This document shows positions 40,554-50,164 of a stretch of 64,000 bases of DNA, in pieces. The DNA is taken from contig NZ_JBEPTL010000002.1 in assembly GCF_040549465.1 (NCBI RefSeq), positions 172,941-236,940 on the forward strand. The letters run 5' to 3'. The notes under the pieces are model-generated. The model was given only the letters and a program-made list of their open reading frames with translations, searched no databases and was not told where the DNA came from. This stretch comes from Lacisediminihabitans sp040549465 (GTDB lineage: Bacteria; Actinomycetota; Actinomycetes; Actinomycetales; Microbacteriaceae). A program made the position numbers and the translations under genes. The number at the start of each line of letters is the position of its first letter. Position 1 is the stretch's first letter.

Positions 40554-42746
40554 CTAGAGCGGCGTCGGCGCGAGCCCGTAGTCGTTGGGGCCGAGAACCG
40601 GGGGAAGTTCCGCGAGGCGCTGCAGGGCATCCCTCACAGCCCCCACATAGATCAAGCCGCCCGGTGTGCCGGGATGGATCTGGTCGCGGGAAAGCAGGTT
40701 GAGATGGCCAGCAATTGCGTCTTTCCAGTTGGCGAGCTCCACATTGCGGTAGCGCTGGGCGAACTGGGCGAGGGTGACGTTGACCCCGTCGGTCCAGCCG
40801 CGAGGGGCCTGTACGTTGACGACGACAATCTGGTGTTGCGAGCCGATGATGCTGCGGATGTGGTCGAGTGCGGCTCGTTGGATGGGTCCGTTCGTCCCCA
40901 GACCGATGATCAGCGTCGATCTGAGCGTTCCCGCATCATCGAGCTGCTGCAGAAGCTCCGGCGCAGAGGAGAGCTGTCGCGAAACCACGGCATCGATCTG
41001 GATGCCGGGGAAGCCTGCCTGCAACCCTGGTGCGGAGGCGAGCATGACCGAGTCGCCGATCGCGGTGATCTGGTCCCCTCCGGGCAGAGCAGACTGTGGG
41101 CGCGCACCAGGTGTCAACGGCCCGCCATCGGCATCCGGGCTGGGCGTGAGAGTCGGAGCTGGCGACGAGATCACGTGTTGCCCCTGCTCGATGGAGAGTT
41201 GCGCCGCGGTCTCGCCAGGATCGTCGGAGATAGCAGCCCAGGTGGCGGTTCCCGATGTGAACACCAGGAGCACTGCGACTGTCGATACGGCGATCCTGAC
41301 TCCCGAGCCGAACCAGGAGCGGAGAGTTGCACGGACCCCTGCATGGCGGATCGGTTGTTCGACGAAACGGTAGGAGAGCGCCGCCGCCAGCACCGTGATC
41401 ACGAGCGCGGCACCGCCGAGAGCCCAACCCGAGAGGCTTGTGCGCTGCCACCCTGGCAGGGCAGCGAGTATCAGGATGAACACTGGCCAATGCCAGAGGT
41501 AGAGGCCGTACGAGCGCTCGCCGATCCAGCGCAGCGGTGCCAGATCGAGAACCCGGCCGAGCCAGGACCGGGGCCCGATCGAACCGAGGATCGCGATCGC
41601 GGTCAGGATCGCGACCAGCACGAGGCCGCCCTCGTAGACGAGCGCGTCATCGGCCGGCAGCAGCGCGGCGATGGTAGCCAGGCCGAGCACCGAGAGGCCC
41701 CCCAGCAGCGGCCACAACCAGCGCACGCGCACCGCTTTCGCAATGGCGGAGGTCGACCACGGATGAATCGCCAGAGCCAGCACCGCGCCGATGGCCAGCC
41801 CGAAGCTGTGGGTGTCAGTGCCGTAGTACACACGGGTCGCATCCCCGCCCGGAGCCTGGATCACGGCCATCGACACCGCAGAGGCGACGGCGATGAGGCT
41901 GACGATCGCCAGTCGCAGCCAGCGCAGGCGGATGACCACCAGCACGAGGACCAGCAGCGGCCAGACCAAGTAGAACTGCTCTTCGACGGCGAGCGACCAT
42001 AGATTGCGGAACAGCTCGGGGGATGCCTCGTCGAAGTAGCTCTGACCGACGGCTATCGAGAGCCAGTTGCTGCTGAAGGTCACTGCGCCGAGCACCTGCC
42101 GGCCGAGGTGCACCAGCACGTCACCGCCGATAAGCCACGCCGCAGTACAGCAGGCCAGCAGCAGGATGCCGAGTGCCGGCAGCAGCCGCCTGGCGCGGCG
42201 TCGCCAGAAATGGCCGAGTCGAATGCCTCCGGTAGTCGCTCGCTCGCGCACGAGGAGCCCTGTGATGAGGAATCCGCTGATCACGAAAAAGATATCGACG
42301 CCGATGTAGCCGCCGGGCAGGAATCCGGGAGTCAGGTGGAACAGGATCACGGCACTCACCGCGATCGCGCGCAGACCGTCGAGCCCGGGAACCCTGGACG
42401 GAGAGGATGTTGCCGCCGGTTGGGTGGGAGGCAGCGTCGGGGGAGTGCGAATCGCCACGGCTGCGGGCTTGGCTGCCGCGACCGACTGTGGTGCAGCAGC
42501 ACTTTTCTTCACCGGCGCCGACCTCGATACCGATGCGGGCGAGGGAGCTTTCTTCGGAGTCGCCGTCGGTCGTTTCGTCGGTGCCGTCGGTTTCTTCGAG
42601 GGTGCGGATGCCGGGGCTTTCTGGGGCGCGGATGTCGGCTTCTTTTTCGCCCCTGTCGCAGGCCCGCTCCCAACCGGAGTCGCTTCCGCTGACTTCCGCG
42701 CAGCTGCGGTCGTCTTTTTCGGGCGTTGGGGAGAGGAAGAATTCAT
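40554..42746 (-). CDS. Acyltransferase 3 (OafA-like) with C-terminal SGNH hydrolase domain
   Basis: About 730 aa. A Lys/Pro/Ala/Thr-rich N-terminal tail of ~110 residues (PTAPTKRPTATPKKAPSP) is followed by an acyltransferase-3 membrane domain of about ten segments (GLDGLRAIAVSAVILFHL, FFVISGFLITGLL, WSLAVEEQFYLVWPLL). Then comes an extracellular SGNH domain with GDSVML, GLGTNG and DQIHPG. The family transfers acetyl groups to cell-surface polymers such as peptidoglycan or polysaccharide. The ATG at 42746 is chosen; a TTG 14 codons upstream is possible and neither has a clear ribosome site. The exact acceptor is unknown. Confidence 0.9.
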   Translation of the reverse strand: MNSSSPQRPKKTTAAARKSAEATPVGSGPATGAKKKPTSAPQKAPASAPSKKPTAPTKRPTATPKKAPSPASVSRSAPVKKSAAAPQSVAAAKPAAVAIRTPPTLPPTQPAATSSPSRVPGLDGLRAIAVSAVILFHLTPGFLPGGYIGVDIFFVISGFLITGLLVRERATTGGIRLGHFWRRRARRLLPALGILLLACCTAAWLIGGDVLVHLGRQVLGAVTFSSNWLSIAVGQSYFDEASPELFRNLWSLAVEEQFYLVWPLLVLVLVVIRLRWLRLAIVSLIAVASAVSMAVIQAPGGDATRVYYGTDTHSFGLAIGAVLALAIHPWSTSAIAKAVRVRWLWPLLGGLSVLGLATIAALLPADDALVYEGGLVLVAILTAIAILGSIGPRSWLGRVLDLAPLRWIGERSYGLYLWHWPVFILILAALPGWQRTSLSGWALGGAALVITVLAAALSYRFVEQPIRHAGVRATLRSWFGSGVRIAVSTVAVLLVFTSGTATWAAISDDPGETAAQLSIEQGQHVISSPAPTLTPSPDADGGPLTPGARPQSALPGGDQITAIGDSVMLASAPGLQAGFPGIQIDAVVSRQLSSAPELLQQLDDAGTLRSTLIIGLGTNGPIQRAALDHIRSIIGSQHQIVVVNVQAPRGWTDGVNVTLAQFAQRYRNVELANWKDAIAGHLNLLSRDQIHPGTPGGLIYVGAVRDALQRLAELPPVLGPNDYGLAPTPL

Positions 42747-43201
42747 TGTCGGCCATCTGAGTTTCGTGGGGTCCGCGGCTGAGGTCAACTTGACGGCGGC
42801 GGTTCATCGGATCGGCGCCAATATCGCAAGAACCCGGTCCGCGCGTGGCATGTCACCGGGATGTGAGTGCGATCGGGATTTGGCGAGTTACATCGAGTTG
42901 TCGCCGTGGTGCATCACAGTGATTCGAAGCCGGACCAATGACCGAGTTGGAGGAAGGTGAATTAGTCACTACTTGGTGGAATAGGTCGTCCGGCCCTGCT
43001 GATTGTGTCACTGGGTTGCCACATTCCACCCCGATGAGCATCCTGATGATGTCGAGATCTGCATCGATATCGCCCACGATGTCCGTCGGTCGCGGGCACT
43101 TCCTTGGGCTCGAGATGGACCTCGACCTCCTGCGTCTCTCGAGTTGTGTCACGAGCCTCGATGCAGCGCGAATTGAGAATCGGCGCCAATAGACTCGGTG
43201 C
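42747..43201. other. Gene-free stretch between the acyltransferase and truA
   Basis: About 450 bases with only poor overlapping frames. A 13-base direct repeat ATCGGCGCCAATA occurs at 42811 and at 43179, the second copy running into the truA -10 element. It should hold promoters for both divergent genes. No RNA gene is recognised. Confidence 0.5.
43190..43195 (+). promoter_or_regulatory. -10 element of a likely leaderless truA transcript
   Basis: TAGACT lies 6 bases before the GTG start, and no ribosome-binding site is present. Confidence 0.5.
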
Positions 43202-44152
43202 GTGGCGGCGGATGACCTGGTGACGGACGAACGGGCGGCGACCCGCATCCGTCTCGACATCGCCTACGACGGTGGCGACTTCAACGGCTGGATGCGGCAG
43301 CCGGAACTCCGCACGGTGCAGGGCGATCTCGAAGCAGCCCTAGAAACGATCTTCAGCCGATCCTCAGAACCGCCGACCTTGACCGTCGCCGGACGCACCG
43401 ACGCCGGCGTTCACGCTGTCGGCCAGGTGGCGCATCTCGACCTCAGCGAGAAAGAGATCAGGAGTCTCGCGCGGCCGCGAGGCAAATCATCCGCGCCCAA
43501 GGCCATCTTCGACACCGCCGCCACTCTCGCACGACGGATCAACGGCATCCTCAGTCTCGAGTCCGACATCTACGTCACTCGCGCATCCCTCGCCCCCGAG
43601 GGATTCGACGCGCGCTTCTCCGCCATCTGGCGTCGTTACCAATACCGGGTCGCCGACAACGCCGGTCCGCGGAATCCGCTAGAGCGCAACCGCACGCTCT
43701 GGTATCCGGCACGGCTCGACCTGGACCTCATGAACCAGGCCGCCGAATCGCTTCTCGGCCTGCACGACTGGGCGGCTTACTGCAAACCGCGCATCGGCGC
43801 CACCACAATCCGCACCCTGGAGGAGTTCTTTTGGACGAGGGAGCCCGATGGCGTGCTCGTCGCCCATGTCAAAGCCGACGCTTTCTGCCACAGCATGGTG
43901 CGATCTCTGGTTGGCGCCAGCATCGCCGCCGGGCAGCACAAGCTCGAGGTCGACAGGCTGGTGATCGTGCGTGACGAACTCGAGCGCACCAGCGAGTTCA
44001 AGGTCATGCCGGCCAAGGGCCTCGTGCTCGTCGAGGTGGGGTATCCGGAGGATTCGGAACTCGGACCTCGCGCCATCCAGACACGCGCACGGCGTGCCTT
44101 CGCGGATGCCGCCGCCTCGACGCGCGAAAACGTTCCAGAATCCGCGTCATAG
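43202..44152 (+). CDS. truA: tRNA pseudouridine(38-40) synthase
   Basis: A 316-aa enzyme that isomerises uridines 38-40 in the tRNA anticodon stem. The catalytic Asp is in GRTDAGVHAVGQ; other family parts are DIAYDGGDFNGW, FDARFSAIWRRYQYRV and FCHSMVRSLVGA. It has insertions compared with the E. coli enzyme (270 aa), usual in actinobacteria. The GTG start has a -10 hexamer just before it. It precedes rplM-rpsI, a common actinobacterial order. Confidence 0.96.
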   Translation: MAADDLVTDERAATRIRLDIAYDGGDFNGWMRQPELRTVQGDLEAALETIFSRSSEPPTLTVAGRTDAGVHAVGQVAHLDLSEKEIRSLARPRGKSSAPKAIFDTAATLARRINGILSLESDIYVTRASLAPEGFDARFSAIWRRYQYRVADNAGPRNPLERNRTLWYPARLDLDLMNQAAESLLGLHDWAAYCKPRIGATTIRTLEEFFWTREPDGVLVAHVKADAFCHSMVRSLVGASIAAGQHKLEVDRLVIVRDELERTSEFKVMPAKGLVLVEVGYPEDSELGPRAIQTRARRAFADAAASTRENVPESAS

Positions 44153-44541
44153 TTCTGCCATTTAGGTATGTCTTCTCCATGGGAGGCGACAACTCGGTTC
44201 AGGACCTCCGTCGGCAAGTAAACAGAGGTACTTCTGTCGGCGTGGATACCTGGCCAGTCGCTGACCCCTGGGTAACCCGAATCTACCCTTGGCCACTAGG
44301 CAGGCTCGCAGTCTGACCCGAAAACTTAGGCTGCGAGTCCTAGAACCTGCATTCACCGACGACGACGTTTGACCGAGTCGGTCTCGGTGGACTAGCCTTG
44401 ACCCTTGGTGCCTGCGCTGACGTTGTGCGGCATCCGAACTTGAGCCCTCCACCGGCAGCGTTCCCTCGAGTATTTCCTCGCGGAACACCCATCGGAGTGG
44501 GATTCACGAACGCCTCATTTCGACAAGAAAGCAGTACCACT
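44153..44541 (+). other. Gene-free stretch: rplM promoter and leader
   Basis: It holds a bulged stem (44296-44343; CTAGG and CTCGCAG pairing with CTGCGAG and CCTAG) that may end truA transcripts, then a promoter, then about 140 bases of leader with a short GTTCC/GGAAC stem. No coding frame is credible. Confidence 0.5.
44369..44398 (+). promoter_or_regulatory. Promoter of rplM-rpsI
   Basis: TTGACC and TAGCCT lie 18 bases apart. The -35 equals that of the rpsL promoter. Confidence 0.55.
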
Positions 44542-44988
44542 GTGACGCGCACCTTTTCTCCCAAGCCCGACGATGTCCAGCGTGACTGGGTCATCATCGA
44601 CGCAACCGACATCGTTCTCGGTCGCCTCGCCAGCCACGCAGCCGTTCTGCTGCGCGGCAAGCACAAGGCCACCTTCGCCCCCCACATGGACATGGGCGAC
44701 TTCGTCATCATCATCAACGCAGAGAAGGTCGCCCTCACCGGTGCGAAGCTCGCGCAGAAGAAGGCGTACAGCCACTCCGGTTATCCGGGAGGCCTGAGTT
44801 CGATGACCTACGTCGAACTGCTCGACAAGCACCCAACTCGCGCCGTCGAGAAGGCTGTTCGCGGCATGCTCCCCAAGAACTCCATCGGTCGTGCACAGCT
44901 CACGAAGCTCAAGGTCTACGCCGGCGCCGAGCACCCCCACGCTGCCCAGCAGCCCAAGACCTACACTTTCGGCCAGGTCGCGCAGTAG
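44542..44988 (+). CDS. rplM: 50S ribosomal protein L13
   Basis: A 148-aa early-assembly protein of the 50S subunit. Typical parts are WVIIDATDIVLGRLAS, LLRGKHKATFAPHMDMGD and AVRGMLPKNSIGR. The GTG at 44542 gives the standard N-terminus; the frame extends upstream through the leader without support. It is co-transcribed with rpsI. Confidence 0.97.
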   Translation: MTRTFSPKPDDVQRDWVIIDATDIVLGRLASHAAVLLRGKHKATFAPHMDMGDFVIIINAEKVALTGAKLAQKKAYSHSGYPGGLSSMTYVELLDKHPTRAVEKAVRGMLPKNSIGRAQLTKLKVYAGAEHPHAAQQPKTYTFGQVAQ

Positions 44989-45032
44989 CGCGCACCTAGA
45001 CTCTGCAGACTTAAGACATAAGGATTCCCACA

Positions 45033-45533
45033 ATGGCGAAGATCGAAGATTCCATTTCCGACACGGCCGGCGAAGCCGTAGTCGAGTCGTACTCCACTGA
45101 GAGTGCCCCCGAGGCGGCCGTCAAGACGCCCCGCGCTGTACTCAACGTTCCCGGCGCGGCCGTCGGTCGCCGCAAGCAGGCCATCGCCCGCGTGCGCATC
45201 GTTCCCGGCTCCGGCAACTTCGTGGTCAACGGCCGCGAACTCGCGGACTACTTCCCCAACAAGCTGCACCAGCAGCTGATCAACGACCCGTTCAAGGTGC
45301 TCGACCTGCTCGGCAGCTACGACGTGATCGCCCGCATCACCGGTGGTGGCCCCTCCGGCCAGGCCGGCGCGTTGCGTCTCGGCATCGCTCGCTCGCTGAA
45401 CCAGATCGACGAAGAGAACAACCGTGCCTCCCTCAAAAAGGCTGGCTTCCTGAGCCGCGACGCTCGCGTCAAGGAGCGCAAGAAGGCTGGACTCAAGAAG
45501 GCACGTAAGGCTCCGCAGTTCTCGAAGCGCTAA
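45033..45533 (+). CDS. rpsI: 30S ribosomal protein S9 with N-terminal extension
   Basis: A 166-aa protein whose C-terminal arm contacts P-site tRNA (GLKKARKAPQFSKR). The core starts near residue 45 (AVGRRKQAIARVRIVPGSG) and has GGGPSGQAGALRLGIARSL. The first ~40 residues are an acidic extension absent from the ~130-aa E. coli protein. AAGGATT lies upstream. glmM follows after 27 bases. Confidence 0.97.
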   Translation: MAKIEDSISDTAGEAVVESYSTESAPEAAVKTPRAVLNVPGAAVGRRKQAIARVRIVPGSGNFVVNGRELADYFPNKLHQQLINDPFKVLDLLGSYDVIARITGGGPSGQAGALRLGIARSLNQIDEENNRASLKKAGFLSRDARVKERKKAGLKKARKAPQFSKR

Positions 45534-45560
45534 CCAGCACTTCCACGGACTAGAGCTGTC

Positions 45561-46922
45561 ATGCCGCGTCTTTTCGGCACCGACGGCGTTAGAGGCCTCG
45601 CAAACGAGAAAATCACAGTCGAACTGGCTGTGAGCCTTGCCCAAGCGGCATCAGTCGTACTGGGCAAGGGGCGTTTTGCGGATGGTCGTCGCGCCTCAGG
45701 TCGCCGCCCGGTCGGTGTCATCGCCAGGGACCCCAGGGTCTCCGGTGAGTTCCTCGCCGCCGCTGTCGCCGCCGGCTTCGCCAGCTCCGGGGTCGATGTT
45801 CTCGACGCGGGCATCATCCCCACGCCTGCCGCCGCCTTCTTGATCGCGGATATCAAAGCCGACTTCGGCGTTGTCATCTCCGCGTCCCACAACCCGGCTC
45901 CCGACAACGGCATCAAGTTCTTCGCGGTCGGCGGGACCAAGCTCCCCGACGAGGTCGAAGATCGTATCGAGGCCGCACTCGGGGAGCAGAAGCTCTCGCC
46001 GACCGGAGTCGAGGTCGGCCGCATCCGTCGCTTCGCCGATGCGGAAGACCGCTACATCGTGCACCTGATGTCCACGCTGCCCCACCGTCTGGACGGCCTG
46101 CATGTTGTGCTGGACTGCGCGAACGGCGCGGCATCCGGCATCTCCCCTGAGGTCTTTACACTCGCTGGCGCTCGCGTCACGGTGATCGGCACCGATCCCG
46201 ACGGCTACAACATCAATGACGGAGTCGGCTCGACCCATCTCGACGTGCTCGCCGCCGCGGTGCTCGAACACGGCGCGGATGTCGGCATCGCTCACGACGG
46301 CGACGCCGATCGCTGCCTCGCTGTCGATCACCTCGGACGGATCGTCGACGGCGACCAGATCATGGCTATCCTCGCGCTGTCGATGAAGGAACGCGGACTC
46401 CTCAGGGAGAACACGCTGGTCGCGACGGTGATGAGCAACCTCGGCCTTCGCGTCGCGATGGCGGAGCACGGCATCACCCTGCTGCAGACCGCTGTCGGCG
46501 ATCGCTACGTGCTGGAGGCGCTCAACGAGAAGAAACTCAGCCTGGGCGGTGAGCAGTCTGGCCACGTAATCATGAGTGATTTCGCGACGACCGGCGACGG
46601 CATCCTCACCGGACTGCAGCTGCTCTCTGAGATGGCACGTACCGGGCGGTCGCTTGCGGAGCTCGCCTCCGTCATGACGGTGTATCCGCAGATCATGGTC
46701 AACGTGCGGGGAGTCGACCATCACGGATTCGCCTCTGACGAGGTCATCGCCGCGGCTGTGAAGGCTGTGGAGGCCCGGCTGGGCGGCGGAGGTCGCGTAC
46801 TGCTGCGTCCATCCGGAACCGAGCCGCTGGTGCGGGTGATGGTCGAGGCCGAGGAACAGTCTGTGGCCGAGGAGATCGCCAACTCGCTGGCGGCCGTCGT
46901 ACTCGAGCGGCTCGCGCTTTAG
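45561..46922 (+). CDS. glmM: Phosphoglucosamine mutase
   Basis: A 453-aa enzyme converting glucosamine-6-phosphate to glucosamine-1-phosphate for UDP-GlcNAc and peptidoglycan synthesis. The phosphoserine is Ser109 in VISASHNPAPDNG; the metal loop is DGDADRC; the sugar loop is GGEQSGHVI. The end RPSGTEPLVRVMVEA binds phosphate. It lies behind rpsI, and glmS, which makes its substrate, is 1 kb downstream. Its stop overlaps the stop of convergent coaA. Confidence 0.97.
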   Translation: MPRLFGTDGVRGLANEKITVELAVSLAQAASVVLGKGRFADGRRASGRRPVGVIARDPRVSGEFLAAAVAAGFASSGVDVLDAGIIPTPAAAFLIADIKADFGVVISASHNPAPDNGIKFFAVGGTKLPDEVEDRIEAALGEQKLSPTGVEVGRIRRFADAEDRYIVHLMSTLPHRLDGLHVVLDCANGAASGISPEVFTLAGARVTVIGTDPDGYNINDGVGSTHLDVLAAAVLEHGADVGIAHDGDADRCLAVDHLGRIVDGDQIMAILALSMKERGLLRENTLVATVMSNLGLRVAMAEHGITLLQTAVGDRYVLEALNEKKLSLGGEQSGHVIMSDFATTGDGILTGLQLLSEMARTGRSLAELASVMTVYPQIMVNVRGVDHHGFASDEVIAAAVKAVEARLGGGGRVLLRPSGTEPLVRVMVEAEEQSVAEEIANSLAAVVLERLAL

Positions 46923-47854
46923 AGCTTGCGCAGCAGCACGCTGCTGACTGTGTGGTCGGCACTCTTGCGCAGAACCAGGTCGGCCCGCGATCGCGTGGGC
47001 AGCACGTTTTCTCGCAAGTTCGGCTCATTGATGCTCTTCCAGATGCCCGTCGCCGTGGAGATCGCCTCCTCACGGGTGAGGCTGGCGAACCGGTGGAAGT
47101 ACGACTGTGGATTAGCGAAGGCACCCTCCTGCAGCGTGAGGAAGCGGTCCACATACCAGGTGGCGATATCGGTCGTGCGGGCGTCGACATAAACGGTGAA
47201 GTCGAAGAGATCGCTGACCGCGAGGCCGTGCCCGTTGCTCGGCGGCTGGAGCACGTTGAGGCCTTCGACGATGAGGATGTCAGGGCGACGCACCACCACT
47301 TCGGCGTCGGTGACGATGTCGTAGCTGAGATGTGAATAGAAGGGTGCGCGCACCTCCTCCGCGCCGCTTTTCACCTTGGTGACGAAGCGCAACAGAGCCC
47401 GGCGGTCGTAGGACTCGGGGAATCCCTTACGCTGCATCAGCCCTCGGCGCTCCAGCTCGGCGTTCGGCAGGAGGAATCCGTCGGTCGTGATGAGTTCGAC
47501 CCGTGGCGTGTCCTCCCAGCGGGAGAGCAGCTCGCGAAGGAGGCGCGCGCTGGTCGACTTGCCGACAGCGACCGAGCCGGCGACACCGATGACAAAGGGG
47601 GTGCTCTCCGAGTCCCGGTGCAAGAACCGGGAGGTGTCATTGTGCAGCTGCTTGGCGCCGACGGCATAGAGGCTGATCAGTTTGCTGAGCGGCAGGTAGA
47701 CCTCGGTCACCTCGCGCAGGTCGAGTCGGTCACCGATTCCCCGCATCTCGACGATCTCTGTCGGGGTGAGAGGCAACTCCGTGGTCGGGGCGAGTTCCGC
47801 CCAATCTGCACGGTCGATTTCTACGAACGGCGTCGAGTGCGCGTGGTCAGGCAT
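46919..47854 (-). CDS. coaA: Pantothenate kinase, type I
   Basis: A 311-aa kinase that phosphorylates pantothenate, the first and controlling step of coenzyme A synthesis. Walker A is GVAGSVAVGKSTSARLL; other conserved parts are TTDGFLLPNAELERRG and FPESYDRRALLRF. The ATG has a -10-like TAACCT 8 bases upstream, so the transcript may lack a leader. It converges on glmM with a 4-base overlap of the two stop codons. Confidence 0.96.
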   Translation of the reverse strand: MPDHAHSTPFVEIDRADWAELAPTTELPLTPTEIVEMRGIGDRLDLREVTEVYLPLSKLISLYAVGAKQLHNDTSRFLHRDSESTPFVIGVAGSVAVGKSTSARLLRELLSRWEDTPRVELITTDGFLLPNAELERRGLMQRKGFPESYDRRALLRFVTKVKSGAEEVRAPFYSHLSYDIVTDAEVVVRRPDILIVEGLNVLQPPSNGHGLAVSDLFDFTVYVDARTTDIATWYVDRFLTLQEGAFANPQSYFHRFASLTREEAISTATGIWKSINEPNLRENVLPTRSRADLVLRKSADHTVSSVLLRKL

Positions 47855-47918
47855 AGGCCAACAGGTTACCGGAGACGATGGGGGTGCGCGGCCGCACGGA
47901 TGTCGACCGGCCGTACCG

Positions 47919-47924
47919 TAAAAT
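47919..47924 (+). promoter_or_regulatory. -10 element of a likely leaderless glmS transcript
   Basis: TAAAAT lies 7 bases before the ATG; only a weak AGG is available as ribosome site. No glmS ribozyme fold was recognised in the short upstream gap. Confidence 0.45.
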
Positions 47925-47931
47925 CAGGCGC

Positions 47932-49788
47932 ATGTGTGGAATCGTGGGCTACGTCGGCAGTGACCAGAGCATCGAAGTGCTACTGGGAGGTCTGCGTCGA
48001 CTCGAGTATCGCGGCTATGATTCCGCCGGCATCGCCGTCATCGACGCGGATGGCGAACTGCACACCCGCAAGCGCGCAGGCAAACTGCAGGTGTTGATCG
48101 ACGACCTCGACACCGTCGCGCTCGCCAACGGCTCGACCGGTATCGGTCACACACGCTGGGCCACCCACGGCGGACCGAACGATGAGAACGCGCATCCGCA
48201 CCTCGGTGACGAGGGCAGGCTCGCACTCATCCACAACGGCATCATCGAGAACTTCGCGGAGCTCAAGGCCGAGCTGCTGCTCGATCACCCTGACGCCGTC
48301 TTCACGAGCGAGACCGACACCGAGGTCGCGGCACTGCTGGTCGGCTTCGAATACCAGAAGACCGGCGACCTCTCGCAGGCGCTGCGTACCGTCGTCGCCC
48401 GCCTGCATGGAGCGTTCACACTCCTGGTGCTGCACAAGGACCAGCCGGGCGTCGTCGTCGGCGCTCGCCGCAATTCGCCTCTCGTGATCGGCCTCGGCGA
48501 CGGCGAGAACTTCCTCGGATCGGATGTCGCCGCATTCGTCGAGCACACCCGTCGCGCCGTCGCCATCGGGCAGGACCAGATCGTGACCATTACTGCGGAT
48601 GCCGTGACCGTCACCGATTTCGACGGCAACCCCGTCGACTCCGAGGAGTTCGAGATCACCTGGGACGCTTCCGCCGCCGAGAAGGGCGGTTGGTCGAGTT
48701 TCATGGCCAAGGAGATCAGCGAGGAGCCTGAAGCCATCTCGAAGACACTCCTCGGCCGTATCGCCGACGGCGCTGTGCGGCTGACCGAACTCGACGAGTT
48801 GGGCGATGAGGTGCTCAAGGACGTCGACCGTATTGTGATCCTCGGCTGTGGTACCGCCGCATACTCTGGAATGCTCGGCAAGTACGCCATCGAGAAGTGG
48901 GCGAAGCTGCCCGTGGAAGTTGAGCTCTCGCACGAGTTCCGCTACCGCGACCCGGTGATCAGCGATCGAACCCTCGTCGTCTCGATCAGCCAGTCCGGCG
49001 AGACCATGGACACGCTCATGGCGGTGAAGTACGCCGTTGCTGCCGGCGCGAAGACCCTCTCGATCTGCAACACGCAGGGGGCGACCATCGCCAGGGAGTC
49101 TGACGCCGCGATCTACACGCACGCCGGTCCGGAGGTTGCCGTCGCATCCACGAAGGCTTTCGTCGCCCAGGTCGCCGCCCTCTACCTCTTCGGGCTGCAC
49201 CTCGCACGGGTGCGTGAGACGCTGCCGGCATCCGAGATCGCAGGGCTGCTCGACGAGCTCGTCGCCTTGCCCGACCAGCTGGTCACCGTGCTCGAACAGC
49301 AGGACGCCATCAAACAGTTGGCCGGATGGATGACCGACACGCGCTCCGTACTGTTCCTCGGTCGCCACGCTGGCTATCCGGTCGCGCTCGAGGGTGCCCT
49401 CAAACTCAAGGAGCTCGCCTACATCCATGCGGAAGGTTTCGCCGCGGGGGAGCTCAAGCACGGGCCGATCGCGCTGATCGAGCCCGGCCAGCCGGTCTTC
49501 GTGATCGTGCCGAGTCCGCGCGCCAAGGACTCGCTGCACAAGAAGGTGGTCTCGAACATCCAGGAGATCCGTGCTCGTGGCGCTCGCATCCTGGCGATCG
49601 CCGAGCAGGGGGATGCCGCGGTGCTGCCCTACGCGGATGTCGTGATCCCGATCCCGCTTGCCTCAACCCTGTTCGAGCCGCTGCTCGCTGTTGCGCCGCT
49701 GCAGATCTTCGCGATGGAACTGGCTGCGGCCAAGGGGCTCGACGTCGACCAGCCGCGCAACCTCGCCAAGTCCGTCACCGTGGAATGA
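47932..49788 (+). CDS. glmS: Glutamine-fructose-6-phosphate aminotransferase
   Basis: A 618-aa enzyme making glucosamine-6-phosphate from fructose-6-phosphate and glutamine. The N-terminal Ntn amidase starts with the catalytic Cys after Met (MCGIVGYVG) and has HTRWATHG; two SIS sugar-isomerase domains follow (GCGTAAYSG, SQSGETMDT, HAGPEVAVASTKAF). The C-terminus ends PRNLAKSVTVE. The start is fixed because the Cys must be residue 2. It leads the run to acpS, alr and the tsa genes. Confidence 0.98.
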   Translation: MCGIVGYVGSDQSIEVLLGGLRRLEYRGYDSAGIAVIDADGELHTRKRAGKLQVLIDDLDTVALANGSTGIGHTRWATHGGPNDENAHPHLGDEGRLALIHNGIIENFAELKAELLLDHPDAVFTSETDTEVAALLVGFEYQKTGDLSQALRTVVARLHGAFTLLVLHKDQPGVVVGARRNSPLVIGLGDGENFLGSDVAAFVEHTRRAVAIGQDQIVTITADAVTVTDFDGNPVDSEEFEITWDASAAEKGGWSSFMAKEISEEPEAISKTLLGRIADGAVRLTELDELGDEVLKDVDRIVILGCGTAAYSGMLGKYAIEKWAKLPVEVELSHEFRYRDPVISDRTLVVSISQSGETMDTLMAVKYAVAAGAKTLSICNTQGATIARESDAAIYTHAGPEVAVASTKAFVAQVAALYLFGLHLARVRETLPASEIAGLLDELVALPDQLVTVLEQQDAIKQLAGWMTDTRSVLFLGRHAGYPVALEGALKLKELAYIHAEGFAAGELKHGPIALIEPGQPVFVIVPSPRAKDSLHKKVVSNIQEIRARGARILAIAEQGDAAVLPYADVVIPIPLASTLFEPLLAVAPLQIFAMELAAAKGLDVDQPRNLAKSVTVE

Positions 49789-49792
49789 CTCC

Positions 49793-50164
49793 ATGATCAT
49801 CGGTATCGGCGTCGATGTCGTCGACCTTGCTCGCTTCACACGTGCGGCCGAACGAACGCCGGGCCTGCTGACGCGACTGTTCGCTGAGAGCGAACAATTG
49901 GACGGCGATGTGAAACGCCCGCTGCCCTCGATGGCAGCCCGGTTTGCGGCAAAAGAGGCCCTCATCAAGGCGATCGGCGATTCGACAGGAGTGCGCTGGC
50001 ATGACATGGCCATCGTTTCCGACGGACTGCGCAACCCGTCCTTCGAGGTCTACAACTCGCTCGCCGGCATCGTCGCGGACCGCGGCATCAGCTCGATTCA
50101 CCTGTCGATGAGCCACGACGCCGGTGTCGCCATTGCCTACGTCGTCGCCGAGGGGGACGGATGA
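49793..50164 (+). CDS. acpS: Holo-[acyl-carrier-protein] synthase
   Basis: A 123-aa enzyme that moves phosphopantetheine from CoA to acyl carrier protein. The magnesium-binding Asp is in IGIGVDVVDLARF and the Glu in RFAAKEALIKAIG. The ATG at 49793 lies 4 bases after glmS. The stop overlaps alr (ATGA). It is near coaA, which starts the CoA pathway, though on the other strand. Confidence 0.96.
   Translation: MIIGIGVDVVDLARFTRAAERTPGLLTRLFAESEQLDGDVKRPLPSMAARFAAKEALIKAIGDSTGVRWHDMAIVSDGLRNPSFEVYNSLAGIVADRGISSIHLSMSHDAGVAIAYVVAEGDG

Noticed and set aside
40218..42002. Plus-strand frame of 594 codons opposite the acyltransferase and ligase genes
   Set aside because: Arg/Asp/Gln-rich composition with no recognisable domain, while both minus-strand genes have clear motifs.
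42853..43260. Minus-strand frame of 135 codons overlapping the truA start
   Set aside because: Arg/Ser-rich, no ribosome site, and it overlaps a certain gene start.
47980..49539. Minus-strand frame of 519 codons opposite glmS
   Set aside because: A shadow of glmS codon use; no family match.
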